DNA from: Acholoe squamosa
Lineage: Eukaryota > Annelida > Polychaeta > Phyllodocida > Polynoidae
Reading direction: 5' to 3'
Assembly (NCBI GenBank): GCA_949317995.1
Contig: OX439050.1
Span: 23,323,839 to 23,387,838 of the forward strand
Length of the DNA stretch: 64,000 bases
Each line of letters starts with the position of its first letter. Position 1 is the stretch's first letter. Below are positions 24,664 through 39,496 of this stretch, in pieces. A model generated the notes under the pieces. The model did not search any database. It was not told the DNA's origin and saw only the letters and a list, made by a program, of their open reading frames with translations. Made by a program: the position numbers and the translations under genes.

Positions 24664-26667
24664 TGAAATGCATTGCCATTAAGTGTAGGATGCTGATAAC
24701 TGTGGTAGTTATATAGTGAATGAAATATTTTGGCACGTCATTCATTAGCACAACTACTACTATAAAAGCTCAGGCAAAATGGTTCTCTGGTGCTCACCAT
24801 GACAACACAATAGGCCAAATGCATCAGGTGCTGGATTTATGATCTATACCAATGGTACCTGGTGGCAACAGATTAAACCACCAAATTCGAGAATATTGGT
24901 TTTGTTTATATGTGCACCAATGGGGAAAACACACCTCCACAATTTTTAGTAGTCCCCTAGTGGTTTGGACACCAGGGTATATGGGAAAAACACTGACGAA
25001 TTTGAAGGAAAAGCTTTAGACCATTTTTGATTGGGAATCCAGTATATGCTTAGAATCATTCCATCTCCACTGAAAACATTCTATTTTTTGAAATGCAAGA
25101 GGAATGTTTGTTGTCATGGAAACAGAAAATCAACTTCTGTGGCATTTTCTGGTTGTCATGGAAACCACTCCACTAGTCCAAATGGGAATTTTCCCCTCGA
25201 TTTCACTGAAAACCCGGCGCTTTTTGTAAGCCGTCATAAATGGCTAGTTTAGGTTCATCAGAGAGGCGTCAGGCCATCATGACTACCCTAGGACGTCATA
25301 CTGACCACCCTGGCTTTACTACTAGTCTATTTTGTGAAAGGAGAATGACGTCCCAACTATATATATTTCCATGATACAAAGGATGTGCTCTGGGTTGTAT
25401 ATTGAAGCTTATCTTTACCTTGTTCTTGTTGCATAGTCTACTATGAAAATGAGAATATGGGCAATATTTGATACAATTGATCCTGTAAAAGATAGGAATT
25501 TTTAAGTACAGAGGGTAGAAAAAAGATGTCCATCATTCTGGTAATGACACTTCTCATATAGATATTGCTATAGTATAACTCCTTGTTTGAGTGTGTCTAT
25601 GGTATAATGCATGTAGATGGGTGTAGTCACAATGCACTATGTCATCACAGTATTTCACTCAACCAATGATAGTGGGCTGGGAATACCTGTACTCTAGAAT
25701 GGTGGTTGAGGTAATGAGATATAGTTAAAGAAATAATATTGGGAAAATGTTTAAGATATATTATGCATGTAATATGTTTCTAATTTGCACAGAGGACAAT
25801 AATTATAGGGAAGCCATAGTGACGACTTTAGGATCCCGTAGGTTTTCTGTGTTCTTTTTTTAAATTCCTTCAGGAACTCAGAATCGAAAAGAGAGCTCAG
25901 GATTTCCTTCTAGAACCACTATTATGATAAGAACACATTTCTTTGATTATTTTCAAACGGTCTGTATTTTCTGCATTGTTAGTACTTATGATGGGATATA
26001 AACCATGTATAGCGTATTTGCTATTTTCAGATGTGTGCACAAACCTAGGATCAACAAGCAAGATCTGCATTCCTGGTTTTTCAAGACATTCTTGAAGGAA
26101 TCTTTCTGCAGGATCTAAGGTAGAAAATACAATTTCTCATAGGTTCTTTTCTTGATTTCAGGTAACCTAAGCATCAAACTGACATTTCATTTCATGACGT
26201 TGATCAGCGTCTACAGTTATAATTACTTCAATCACTCTGTGCCTACCATTACTCAAATATATTAATAAAAACCATTTTAATTTTAATTGAACCAGTTTGG
26301 TTTTGTGTGACATTCCATCTTAAGTAAGTCTAATACTAGTTCGATCCTGGAAAGACCACTGGCCGAAGAATGACCCAATGTTAGTTATACGATCTCTATC
26401 CAAGGGTTTTAATGTTGTTTGAAGAGGTTTTGACAGGTGACTTTTTACATTGTCAAATCACTTGTTGATAGGAAACTGCCATAGAAATGTCTACAAGAAC
26501 AACTGTATGTATATGACATGCTTTGTGAAATTATTGTCGGGTGCAATAATTAGAGAAAAGACAATCACATTCTTCCCATTGAGATGTTTTGGTCGGTCAA
26601 ATAAAGCACGGTGATCGGGACCCTCGACAGCCAAGCTGTTTGCATGATTCTCTATAGGTTTAAGTTA

Positions 26668-26700
26668 ATGATATCAGCTGCAAAGAGAAACTGATATCAT
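26668..26700. repeat. 10-bp perfect hairpin
   Basis: ATGATATCAG and CTGATATCAT are separated by a 13-nt loop. Confidence 0.7.
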
Positions 26701-26840
26701 CAAGAGGGTCCAAAAGATGACGAGGAAGAACCTCTGTAAATGTTTCCAGAGAATAGTGAGGAAAACGTGTATGGTCTAACTCATTTTCATAGTGGCAAAA
26801 GAATTACAGCAGAATGCATGGAAAACTCTTTTTGAGAGGT

Positions 26841-26919
26841 AAAAAAAAAAGTGCATGTTTTATCTAAACGATTATCAAGACAATCCTTGAGCAATACAAA
26901 AACATGCACGTTTTTTTTT
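26841..26919. repeat. 21-bp inverted repeat ending in A/T runs
   Basis: An A10 run followed by GTGCATGTTTT is mirrored by AAAACATGCACG plus a T run, with one mismatch and about 36 nt between arms. A small foldback or MITE with A-tract ends is possible. Confidence 0.65.
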
Positions 26920-27730
26920 GTTTCACATTTCTTTTTGGGCAAGACCCTCTAGTGCTACAATACATGTACATCCTAATTTTACTTAGTACTTTATACTTTA
27001 CTTTCTAAAATAAGAAATTGATGTCTGCATTATATGGGTCAGGTCGTCAGAAAGTGTAAGATTTTGCCCTTGAAGGCGCTTAAAAATTAATTTTCTAATT
27101 ACTTTATATAACCCTAACAAATTTGTGAAGGGACATCCCCTCAACTCAGAAAACCAAAAAATACTATTTCTATTGCTTGTTTTGTGTCATGTAACGTCCG
27201 GTACCAAAATGATGAAATATGGAGGTAATTAAAGTTGCTCTCAGTAATATAGAATGTCCCATTATATATAGCAAACACATGCAATACCAAGGCCAATATG
27301 TCTATTATTGACTTCAATTACAAAATGGAACAATTTTTGGCAAGACATAAGAAATATCATTAATAATCAAATTCTAGGTGTTTCTTTTACAAGACAACTT
27401 TGCTTTAACTATGTATTGTACTGCTAAAGTGAACATGATGCATTATTCTCAAAAATGGCCGGCTGTGGGGGTGCATTACATGTGCAGGGTTTGGCTGTTA
27501 TTTAATATGACCTGGCCTATACACCGGTAGGCAAAGGGTTAAAGATAGTTTAGACATTGTCATAGTATATTGCATTGTAACTATAGAGTGAATATCATTT
27601 TATGTATGATTGAACTGTGCCTTTGATATTGTAAGAATAAAGATAAAATGTTATTGTAAATGTTCACTTCTAAGGTTCACATTTAAGGGGCCGGGAATGT
27701 AGGAGGCAATATTCGTTGTACAGGTTACAC

Positions 27731-27806
27731 AATGCTACACTTGATGCTACACTTGAGGTTACACTTGATGTTACACTGGATGTTACCCTTGATGTCACAC
27801 TTAACT
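27731..27806. repeat. 12-bp minisatellite (TGNTACACTTGA)n
   Basis: About six units of TGNTACACTTGA, the last ones degenerate (TGTTACCCTTGA, TGTCACACTTAA). Confidence 0.85.
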
Positions 27807-27995
27807 GCATTTACTACTGGATATTACACTACATGTTCAATTGACTCTATGCTAAAGGATTGTACTACCTGGGTGTACTGTTGTGTGCTACTGTGACAAC
27901 CATAGGATATAAGTGTCTACCGCAGGGGATTAGACCTCCTGTGGCATTTCAGCAATAAAAATACATCAAGTCAAGCTTGTAACAAAGACTTTGTC
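27807..27995 (+). repeat. dispersed repeat, copy 1
   Basis: The segment with GCACTACTG-like to GACAACCATAGGATATAAGT, GGGGATTAGACCTCCTGTGG, AGCAATAAA and GTAACAAAGACTTTGTCTG occurs in the opposite orientation at about 35718-35893 at roughly 75-80% identity by eye. The AATAAA followed by about 40 nt to an end is LTR- or 3'-end-like, but I cannot define boundaries. Confidence 0.6.
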
Positions 27996-28284
27996 TGGAT
28001 CGTGTTTCAATAGTTTCCATGACAGGAGGGCCTCAAATCATAGTAAGGGGGATAGGAAATGACTCCATACCAGTGACTAAATAGGGAGCTACAGTACAGG
28101 CCTCAAAATAGCAGCTGCCATTTATTGAACCATTGACTCAATACCCACCACTATGAAGTCATAGCACCCAGTCTTAGGAGCCACTATTGGCTACATAATG
28201 ACCAGTCATACCTCCTTCATGGTCTAGTATGCACTCCTGTGTTCAAATGGACATAGGGCTGCAGTAAGGCACGAGTTATTTATT

Positions 28285-28490
28285 GCCAGGTGGGGGGGGG
28301 GGGCGCTTGTTAAATATAGGGAGGTCATTTTGAAAAAGGCTCCCCTGGTGGGGGTGGGGGGGGGGGGCAAAACCCAATAAACCCTCACACTGGGGGGAGG
28401 TCAAAACTAAATATGGGCAATTCAAATATCCATCGCATTTTTGTTGGAAAAAAATCTCCCCATATGCCAAAATCAATCAAGCCCCCGACC
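28285..28490. repeat. G-homopolymer-rich repeat
   Basis: Two G runs of about 13 nt (near 28294 and 28360) with GGTGGGGG and AGGTCAAAA motifs. Similar G-rich blocks with GGGGGGTC(A/G)AAA occur at 31518-31745 and, on the other strand, at 37630-37830. Confidence 0.55.
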
Positions 28491-29534
28491 TGGCAATAAA
28501 TGACTCATCCCTATAACTTTATATGCCAAGAGCAGAGATTGGCTACATTTGAGCTAAGGAGTGCAGAGGGCAGCAGCTAAGACTACCCACTAATTATTCT
28601 TATAGAGGGCTATCATACAAGCACCCCTTATTGAGTCACTGCTCTGGTGGCTATTTAGCCAGTAGGCAGTACGATTACCCAGTAATGTAGCCAGCTATTT
28701 GGTTACTACGGCCAAAATCCTAAGATCAGCTGGTAAGATTTGGCCCATCTCCAGTCATAGCTGGCTGAACCTGTCATTGAATCCATTGAAACAAGGTCCT
28801 GGGCCCAAATGAACTATTAAATATAGGGTAGGTATTGTCTCTATGCACAAAGATGCGCTGGTGCTTGGGGGAAATTTGAGAATGGGGTTGTTACAAGCTA
28901 CACTAGAGGTACATCCTGTCTTAGTCCTGGGTTGTACTAACGGTAATTTGATTACTGGCAGGTCATTAGATTTAGGCTAAATTAGCACTTAATTGCACCA
29001 TGTTATCATAACTTAACTGTAAGAAAAAATAAACGAATGTAAAGCTCATTATTTTTTCCTGTCAGTCCATGTAATACCATCCTCCTATATCGATATTAGA
29101 CTCATATTTCACCTCAGGATGCACCCCATGCCTCCCCACTGCACTTAAACTTAGGGCAAACATCACAGGGGCTGTCACCTACATCAAAATGTAAATGGGG
29201 TAATAAATAAAGTACCTATTCAATTCTGAGTATATATTACATCAAACCTGACAGAAGGATACTGTGTGGTCCTAATAAGGTATAATAGACACTGGTTATT
29301 ATAAGATAGAAGCTCGTAATGGGGTAAAGCAGAATGCCTTCTTTAACACTGTGACAGGTAGGAAGCCGTGAAAGTATGCGCCCAACGAACTCGCTACTCT
29401 TAGTCTGGGGGATACAGGCTGTTCTAAGAATTGGGTTGAAATGGTCAACTTGTATATATAAAATACTATTCCGGATATAGTCTGTCAATTTTAGTACAAT
29501 GGCTGGGGAGATCTTTGTCCTATAGTGAGGACTG
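28491..29534. other. intergenic DNA, nothing recognised
   Basis: Non-coding sequence without repeats or exon-like frames that I can support. Confidence 0.5.
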
Positions 29535-31485
29535 ATCCCAATGCCATTCATTGTTGTGGATTTTGCCCTGTTTCAGATCATTATGACGTCATCGATTGTG
29601 GTGGCCGTAGCCAATAACTGCAGGCCAGTCCTGTACACCTGGGGCTATTATACACAATGTAGTACCTCCCAGCCGACCTGCTGTACTGCTCTAACTGACA
29701 GAATTAGAGGGTAGCCAAAAGCTTAAGAAAATGGCTATAACTCTCTCATTTTCACTAGATTCCAATAATTGTTTAAGGAATCTTAATATCTGCAAAGGTA
29801 TGCTTCATCAAAACAATATTTTTTCTAAAATATTTGAAATATGCATTTTCTGCCGAACATGCTACTAAGGGTTTAATCCGTATGTGTGTAAAACTGAATT
29901 GGTGATAGCAAAGACATTGGCTCGTTGCACAACTATTTTGAACGTATGCCTGTTAGACAGATTATGTCAATAGTCACGGTTAGCATCAATAGATACATGG
30001 GACTACATCACACTGCATACTTGGGTGGTTAAGAGACATTTTTTTTATTTCGTCCTCACTGGGTACAATGTGGTCTACCCGACTAAAATTTCCGCTGGCT
30101 CACCGGTAGTCAAAGTTATCTAAATGATAGTGCACATATCACCTATAGTACACTCTCAGCCCCAACTGTTGGTCCCAATGCAATTCATTGTCATGGATTT
30201 TGCCCTGTTTCAGATCATTATGACGTCATCGATTGTGGTGGCCGTAGCCAATAACTGCAGGCCAGTCCTGTACACCTGAGAAGTAATATATAATGCATAG
30301 ACTTGCACGAGTTGGCTTCAGGGGGTGATAGAAGCATGAGCCGTAGGCGAATGCTTCTATTAAACCCCATGAAGCCAACGAGTGCAAGTCTATGCATTAT
30401 ATATCGCCCTTATAACACGGTTTCCACCATTAATTCTAAGTATTTACCTCAAAAAAATGATATAATCCATTCATTTCTTATGCCAGTTGACAAGACGGCC
30501 CTCCGCCATCTTGGTTTCATGGTGACGTATGGTTAAGCTGGCGACCTCCTGCAACTCTCATAGACCTACTGCTGCGAACACGTCGAGACAGAGCTGCGCC
30601 AGTCTAAAATATAATCCATTCTGTACACACCAGGCGGTGGCACCTGTAGTGTAAACAGAACGGGGAAGACGCATGGCAAGTCGCTCGATTCGAAATTTTA
30701 ATAATTTTGTATGTTAAATTCAGCCAAAATATCAAGTAATCTACCTGACAGGGAGTTAGAATGAGGTTTCAACTATGTTATGTCCAAAGGGTTTCGCTAT
30801 ATTTGGTCTATAAGCTTCAAAAATGGAGAATTTACTTTCGTGTCACGGTAGGTTTCAACATGCATGTCCACCCCACTGTCCGCTCGCCGTGAATTTTGGG
30901 TGCTCTATCGCCAGATATAGGAATCGATATTTCGGCACTGAAAACTCTCTAACCATGTTATAAGGGCTACTATAGTACCTCCCAGACGACCTGCTGTACT
31001 GCTCTAACTGACAGAATTAGAGGGTAGCCAAAAACTTAAGAAAATGGCTATAACTCTCTCATTTTCACTAGATTCCAATAATTGTTTAAGGAATCTTAAT
31101 ATCTGCAAAGGTATGCTTCATCAAAACAATATTTTTTCTAAAATATTTGAAATAGGCATTTTCTGCCGAACATGCTACTAAGGGTTAAATCCTTATGTGT
31201 GTAAAACTGAATTGGTGATAGCAAAGACATTGGCTCGTTGCACAACTATTTTGAACGTATGCCTGTTAGACAGATTATGTCAATAGTCACGGTTAGCATC
31301 AATAGATACATGGGACTACATCACACTGCATACTTGGGTGGTTAAGAGACATTTTTTTTATTTCATCCTCACTGGGTACAATGTGGTCTACCCGACTAGA
31401 ATTTCTGCTGGCTCACCGGTAGTCAAAGTTATCTAAATGATAGTGCACATATCACCTATAGTACACTCTTAGCCCCAACTGTTGG
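29535..31485. repeat. 638-bp direct segmental duplication, second copy interrupted
   Basis: Copy 1 is 29535-30172. Copy 2 starts at 30173 (TCCCAATGC in both) and runs to about 31485, but is split by a ~690-bp insertion between about 30278 and 30964. Outside the insertion the copies differ at only a handful of positions. Both end in CCCCAACTGTTGG. Copy 1 therefore acts as a pre-insertion reference for the element in copy 2. Confidence 0.9.
30279..30964 (+). mobile_element. hairpin-headed dispersed element, copy A
   Basis: Inserted into copy 2 of the 638-bp duplication. The left end is a long palindrome: outer arms 30286-30326 and 30364-30404 (38 of 41 paired), inner 10-bp perfect stem 30328-30337/30351-30360, 13-nt loop. 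Immediately after it comes TTATAACACGGTTTCCACCA, and the right end is AACCATGTTATAA, so TTATAACAYGGTT forms an inverted pair at the ends of the ~560-bp non-hairpin body. A second copy lies at 38382-39073. I see no coding potential and do not recognise the superfamily. Confidence 0.8.
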
Positions 31486-31499
31486 TCGGCACTAAGGGA

Positions 31500-31745
31500 G
31501 TGATTTTTTTTTAACAACGGGGGGGGGGGGGGGGGCTGGTGGGTTTGAGGGGGGGTCAGAATTCTTTCAATACCTCTGATGGGGGGGTCAAAATAATTTC
31601 ACCTGTTTTCAGTGGAAAACCCCGCGCGTTACTATAGGCTAAAAGGGGACGTTCGTGCGCGATTTTTGTCCCTTATGGAGGGGGGGTCGAAAAAATTTTA
31701 CCCCCTTGAGAGAGGGGGGGTCCGTGCGCAAAAACCCACCAGCCC
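31500..31745. repeat. G-rich repeat
   Basis: A G run of about 17 nt near 31520 followed by repeated GGGGGGGTC(A/G)AAA units and TGCGCAAAAACCCACCAGCC. The end phrase CCCACCA(G/C)CC also appears in the reverse complement of 37630-37650, linking the blocks into one family. Confidence 0.55.
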
Positions 31746-31748
31746 CTC

Positions 31749-32050
31749 CCAAGAAGTATTCGATCCATAGACGAGGAATGCGTGCTAATTTTCTCCATTT
31801 TCTTCGATATAAATAAGAATCCATTGATTTTCCAAACCGGTCCGAAATTTTCAGCGTCTTTCTTGTACAACGAGCAGTTGACCTATATCTACATCTGGGC
31901 CACTGACACACTTTCGTCGGACAAGAAGGGAGATGCGAATGGTGGACCGCGACTCGCGTACATTGGAAAAATCAATGGATTCTTTTTTATATTGAAGAAA
32001 ATGGAGAAAATTAGCACGCATTCCTGATCTATGGATCGAATACTTCTTGG
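31749..32050. mobile_element. 302-bp foldback element with ~87-bp arms
   Basis: Arms 31749-31835 and 31963-32050 are reverse complements with about five mismatches (outer end CCAAGAAGTATTCGATCCAT). The spacer of about 127 bp is unrelated. It is a MITE or foldback-type element without coding capacity. No clear target duplication is seen. Confidence 0.75.
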
Positions 32051-33300
32051 GATTTTGATATTATAAAACCATAGTGTTGTAGATTTTAATACAATAGTAG
32101 AGAATAGTCCTGTGAGACATGACGCGGCGACTTGTAATCTTGTGTCTAGTTTCAGTTGGTGAGACAGATAGGGCATACTATCATCTGGGCTTTTGGTAGT
32201 ATATAGCACAAATTCAACCTCAACTACCCACTGCAGCTAAGTACTAATAGTCTGTAGACTGTCCATTCTGCATGCACCTCACTCAGCTGCCACAGGGACC
32301 TGTCTTATTCAATGTTCAATGCCATAGTCAACAGGTGTGTCATTATGAGTGTACACTGTCTCAGATTGCCAGGAGCCTGCTCTGCCCCCCCCCCCCCGCC
32401 CCCCCACACACACACCCAACTGCCAATCACTTGTAATAGTCTGTACCTCGTCATGGGCCAGTGGTCAGCAAACCGGCCAGATCACTCCACCTCTCTGTAG
32501 AGGGGGAGCACAGTGTAAGTACCCCGGTGTACATACATGTTTTCAGTGTTCCAAAAAAATCGTTTATACAATGAAAGGAGTAATCAAATTAATCTTTCAT
32601 CACCAATAGTAGATACATATTCTGGGATAGCATTATTTCAATGTAAACTAAAAATTTTACACAGAAAAGAATGTAGCAGTTCCACAAGGTGGCCTTACAC
32701 TTCAACCTCCTCTGATTTACAAAAATGCACATATGGCAACACACACTTTAGCACTGATTTCTCCATAGAGATCTTTGACAGTGAATACTTTGTTCAAATA
32801 CAGAAAATATGATCCAATTGTACCATAACCCACTGAGATAAAACCTGTACTACATATATATAGTGGTTTCAAAACGAACAATTCTAAAACAAAGGCTACA
32901 GGGATGCATTTCTGAATCTTAAAATGCTCTAATGCTAATCTGCCATAGGGCTCCAAATGATGAAATGTGTTATCTGCGAATAAAATCAAAAGTATGAGAT
33001 ATATTCTGAAAATTCCTTCACTGATAAGTAAAGTACACACACTGTTGTTATTACATTAGAATAGTGAGCAGGAATAGTCCATAGCAGAGGAGCCACAAAC
33101 AAAAATAGATTGCAAGGCCTCCCTATCCATTACACCGTGGCGACTGTGAACCATACACTAGTCTACTCATCTCACGAGTAGTACTCACTATTCGCCGCGC
33201 TAATAACATGACAAGCTTGGATTCAATATGAACAGTGGGTGTAAACACAGGACTACCGCTGCAGATAAGAATGTATTTACTTTCGCATTGGATTTCATCA
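32051..33300. other. intergenic DNA, nothing recognised apart from the C-rich tract
   Basis: The open frames here lack motifs or splice context. Confidence 0.45.
32384..32418. repeat. C-rich/CA simple repeat
   Basis: Two C runs interrupted by a G, then a short (CA)n. Confidence 0.85.
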
Positions 33301-33303
33301 CCG

Positions 33304-33600
33304 TTCAGTGTGGCGCTATGGCTAAGGCCTTCGCCTACCACCACTGCGGCCGGGGTTCAATCCTCATACGAGTTGGCACGATTTTTCACAATGGAAAATG
33401 GCTAGATTAACTTTGTATAGCTGCCATAATTTCCAACTTGACCCCGAAAAAGTATATACCAAAAATTTCAAAAAGGCACATGTGTAGTATATGAAGAATA
33501 ATGCACGGCTAAACTGCATATAAACCCACCGGAAGTCCCGAAATTGTGGTATAACAGGTAAGAAATTAATACAAAATGGAGGAAATGGTGGTATAAACCT
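33304..33600 (+). mobile_element. tRNA-derived SINE-like element (copy 2)
   Basis: The head at 33308-33360 resembles a tRNA: A-box region GTGGCGCTATGGCTAAGGC and B-box GGGGTTCAATCC about 40 nt later. The tail shares AAAAAGTATATACCA, GGCACA, TGCACGG and TTGTGGTATAA with the element at 14256-14830, in the same order. It runs directly into the palindrome at 33604-33714. Confidence 0.6.
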
Positions 33601-33603
33601 ATT

Positions 33604-33714
33604 AGGTGATGCATATCGAGGCCCACGGGGAGTCTATGCTGGATATACCCTCGCCGCTCCGCGGCTCGGCTATATTCAGCATAGACTCCCCTAGGGCCTT
33701 GATATGCATCATCT
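33604..33714. repeat. 44-bp palindrome with GC-rich 23-nt loop (palindrome C)
   Basis: Arms 33604-33647 and 33671-33714 pair at 39 of 44 positions. Three of the five exceptions would be G-U pairs in plus-strand RNA. The loop (33648-33670) is itself GC-rich and partly self-complementary. On the minus strand the sequence after the hairpin reads TTTATACCACCATTTCC, similar to the TTATAACACGGTTTCCACC that follows hairpins A and B. Confidence 0.85.
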
Positions 33715-34641
33715 ATTAGCTTAATAAGAAGCCTTCTACTGCTTATTTACAGGAGCGGGCTAACAGTGTAGTTCTAGGTTGGCATCATTATGCATTAGAG
33801 CTCACACCATTGTGGTTAGCAACAATAGTTTAACATTATTTTGACAGCTCAGGTCTTTCTCACATTGATTGAGAAAACTACAATATCCATCAGTAGATGG
33901 GTGATTATCTATGACTGAACATCCTAGTGCCCCTCAATTTTAAGCAGTACAAGGATAATGTATTGAATGTCTTAGTGCTTAATGTGGATGGGTTTTATTT
34001 TTACTGTCGGAGGGACATTTGAGTGTCGATTTTCACTGAATGTTGCATTAACAAAAACTTATCCTTTATAACAGTACAAAACCTCCTGTGCACACAGCGG
34101 AAATCACAAAGGATGACAGAAAAAAAAACCTAACCCTTAAGGGGACACTGCTTCTGAAATGATATATAAAGCAATTGAATTAATTTGAAACTTTACTTAT
34201 TACAGTTTGTACAAAAATTCATCTTTAAATTTTTGTAGTAAAAATACATCAGAGAAATCAAGTCTGGATGGTGATTTAGATAAGAGTCAAACGATTATCA
34301 GGTATGAATTTAGTGTGGAAACAACCAGTTTCGTGATGACAAGGAATCATGATAATTCATTTTGATGTTATTTACAACATTCAATATGCATTTTCCATGA
34401 TTAAAGAATTAACATGAAAGTTCTCATTTTGCGTTTCAAATGAAAGTATCACTTTCAGTATGAAAGGATAATGTCAGCCTAATAATTTCGCCGAACTTTC
34501 TCTTCAAGTTAAGAATTAAACCCCTGGTCTCCATGTTTCCCAACTTTAAAAATTCGTCAGAACAGCGTTGCTGCTCCAGGGATGTGAAGCACATAATAAA
34601 GAACATCTCACGATAGGCTAGTCAGTATGATTTCTCAGTTT
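33715..34641. other. 3' flank of the FAXC-like gene, nothing recognised
   Basis: AT-rich DNA downstream of the minus-strand stop codon; it probably contains the 3' UTR. I could not place a poly(A) signal. Confidence 0.4.
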
Positions 34642-37450
<2,809 letters not shown>

Positions 37451-37629
37451 TCAACCATTCCTGTCAACCAGATGAAATAGAATACATCACACAGATACCT
37501 TCAGTATGCACAGTAAGGTGGTTCCTTGTTTTCAATCTATAGTGTTCATAGTTTACGGCCTTATTTGTCCTCAGTACAAGAACAGCAGGAGTGATAAGGA
37601 AGTTAGAGAGTGGTCATTATTTATCAACA

Positions 37630-37830
37630 GGGGGCGGGTGGTGGGCTTCTGCGCGGATGCACAAAAAATTTTTACGCCCCCCATCCTCGATAACAGTCAA
37701 ACTTTTTTGAACCCCCCCAAACCGGAGGCACGAGGATTTTCGCGCCCCTCTTTGAGCTAAAGTAGTGCGCTGGCTTTTTTGCTCAAAAAGAGGGTAAATT
37801 TTTTTAGCCCCCCGCCAGGGTATAAGGGTA
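37630..37830 (-). repeat. C/G-rich dispersed block
   Basis: C runs in a pattern which, on the reverse strand, matches the style of 31518-31745 (GGGGGGTTCAAAA, GGGGGCTAAAAA). It is dispersed G-rich repeat material, not coding. Confidence 0.45.
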
Positions 37831-37856
37831 CTGAAATTGATCTGAACTGCTAAATA

Positions 37857-37946
37857 TAGTATTCAAATAAGCACCTGTCTCATATAAGTGCCATGGTTAC
37901 AGTTGGATTGAAATCAATGAACACCCGGGCATTTATACGGGCCAGT
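37857..37946 (+). repeat. partial copy of the TACCGTA-type MITE
   Basis: Shares GTATTCAAATAAGC, CCTGTCTCATATAAG and TTATACGGGCCA in order with the right half of 15459-15656. It ends before the terminal repeat. Confidence 0.7.
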
Positions 37947-38381
37947 TGTTTATATCGCTGGACATTCTTTAAGTAATTATTTCTCTGTAATGTAATAAAG
38001 AGACTGAGAAAATTTTTGGTGCTTTCTTCTCTGACAAAAATTTGGTAATGCTGATCTTGAGCAAATGGTTCATTATTCGAAATGTGGAGTTGTCATAGTA
38101 TGTCCTCTGTTATGGGTCTGGGTAGCCGATTGCAGGGGATGGAAACATACTTAGGGATAAGAAAAATCTCTAACCAGGATATACATGATACAGGTCCCAG
38201 GTCAACAACTGCACAAAGTGGATTGAATAATTATCTATTTCCATCATTTTCGGAATATTCGTCACTTTCCTTAAAATAGATCCTTTGTGTTGGACTGGGA
38301 TGGTAACCTAATTTGTAAATTATGTGAACTGCAATATTGCCAACTAACAATATGTGTATGTGGTTTTAGCATTATATGAAT

Positions 38382-39073
38382 GTAATATATAATGATTAGA
38401 CTTGAACAAATGCCTTTCAGGGGATGATATAGGCACAACGTGGAGCGGAGTGCCTATATAAGCCCATGAAAGGCATGAGTTCAAGTCTGATCATTACAAA
38501 TTGCGTTTATAACATGGTTTCCACCATTAATTTTAAGTATTTACCTTTAAAATTGATAGAATCCATTGTTTTCTGTTGCGAGTCAACGAGACGGCCCTCC
38601 GCCATCTTGGTTTCATGTTAACGTATGGTTAAGCTGGCGACCTGGTGCAACTCCTATTCTCATAGGCCTACTACCGCGAATACGTTGAGACAGAACTGTG
38701 CCAGTCTATAGCCTAATCCATTCTGTACACACCAGGCGGTGCCACAGGTACTATTGACAGAATGGCGAAGACGCACGGCCAGTTGCCCGCTTCGAATCTT
38801 TATGATTTTTTTTTATGTTAAATTCAGCTATAATATCAAGGAATCTAGTCGACAGGGAGGTAGAATATGGTTTCAACTATGTTATGTCCAAAGCATGTCA
38901 TCACATTTCGTACATAACCTTCAAAAATGGAGGATTTACTTTCGTGTCACCTCGTTGTCAAGGTATGTCCGGTCCACTGTCAATTTTGGGGTTCTTTATC
39001 CTGAAATATCAGAACTCATATTATCCACTTTAGGAACTGAAATCAGTGCCTAAACTCGATAACCATGTTATAA
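38382..39073 (+). mobile_element. hairpin-headed dispersed element, copy B
   Basis: Colinear with copy A (30279-30964) over about 690 bp, including GGTTTCCACCATTAATT, GACGGCCCTCCGCCATCTTGG and CTGTACACACCAGGCGGTG. The left hairpin has outer arms 38390-38423 and 38463-38496 (30 of 34 paired), inner perfect 10-bp arms 38427-38436/38450-38459 and a 13-nt loop. The arm sequence differs from copy A at many positions, yet pairing is kept. The right end is AACCATGTTATAA. Confidence 0.8.
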
Positions 39074-39210
39074 CACAAACCATGAATACAGCAGAGGACC
39101 TTTTGATAAAACAGTATTAAAATAAGCCAGGCACGGGTTTTTGTATGTGCACTGTTAAAACATTCCCTAAATTTAGCATGGAAACTCCGTAAATATATGG
39201 TAATTCACTG

Positions 39211-39496
39211 TACCGTAATCTCCCGCGTATAAGGCGCGTCTTATACGGGGGTTTTTAGTTCTCCCTGGATCCACAAGGGGGAAACCAAGACCTTTCTTTT
39301 GATATGTGACACTCCCATGTAACCCAATCAGCAGCATATGGGGTCCAGAGGGGTCCAAGAAACACACAGCTTTTTAAATTTTGAAAATTCATTCAGTAGA
39401 AAAGAAGTTATGAATTTTTCATTTTTCTGGCCAAATCCTAAAACTCTAGGTGCACCTTATAGGCACGGTGCACCTTATACGCGGGATATTATGATA
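39211..39496. mobile_element. TACCGTA-type MITE, copy 2
   Basis: The left end TACCGTAATCTCCCGCGTAT with AAGGCGCGTCTTATAC is mirrored by GCACCTTATACGCGGGATAT and TATGATA on the right, the latter decayed. The interior is non-coding, 286 bp in total. Its ends closely match those of 63642-63878. Confidence 0.65.

Larger units (their letters stand above)
21377..27700. other. intergenic DNA with scattered hairpins
   Basis: No exon-like frame or recognisable domain. The supported structures (23752-23785, 24222-24663, 26668-26700, 26841-26919) are listed separately. Two stretches with TTGTCATGGAAAC occur at about 25113 and 25153. Confidence 0.5.
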
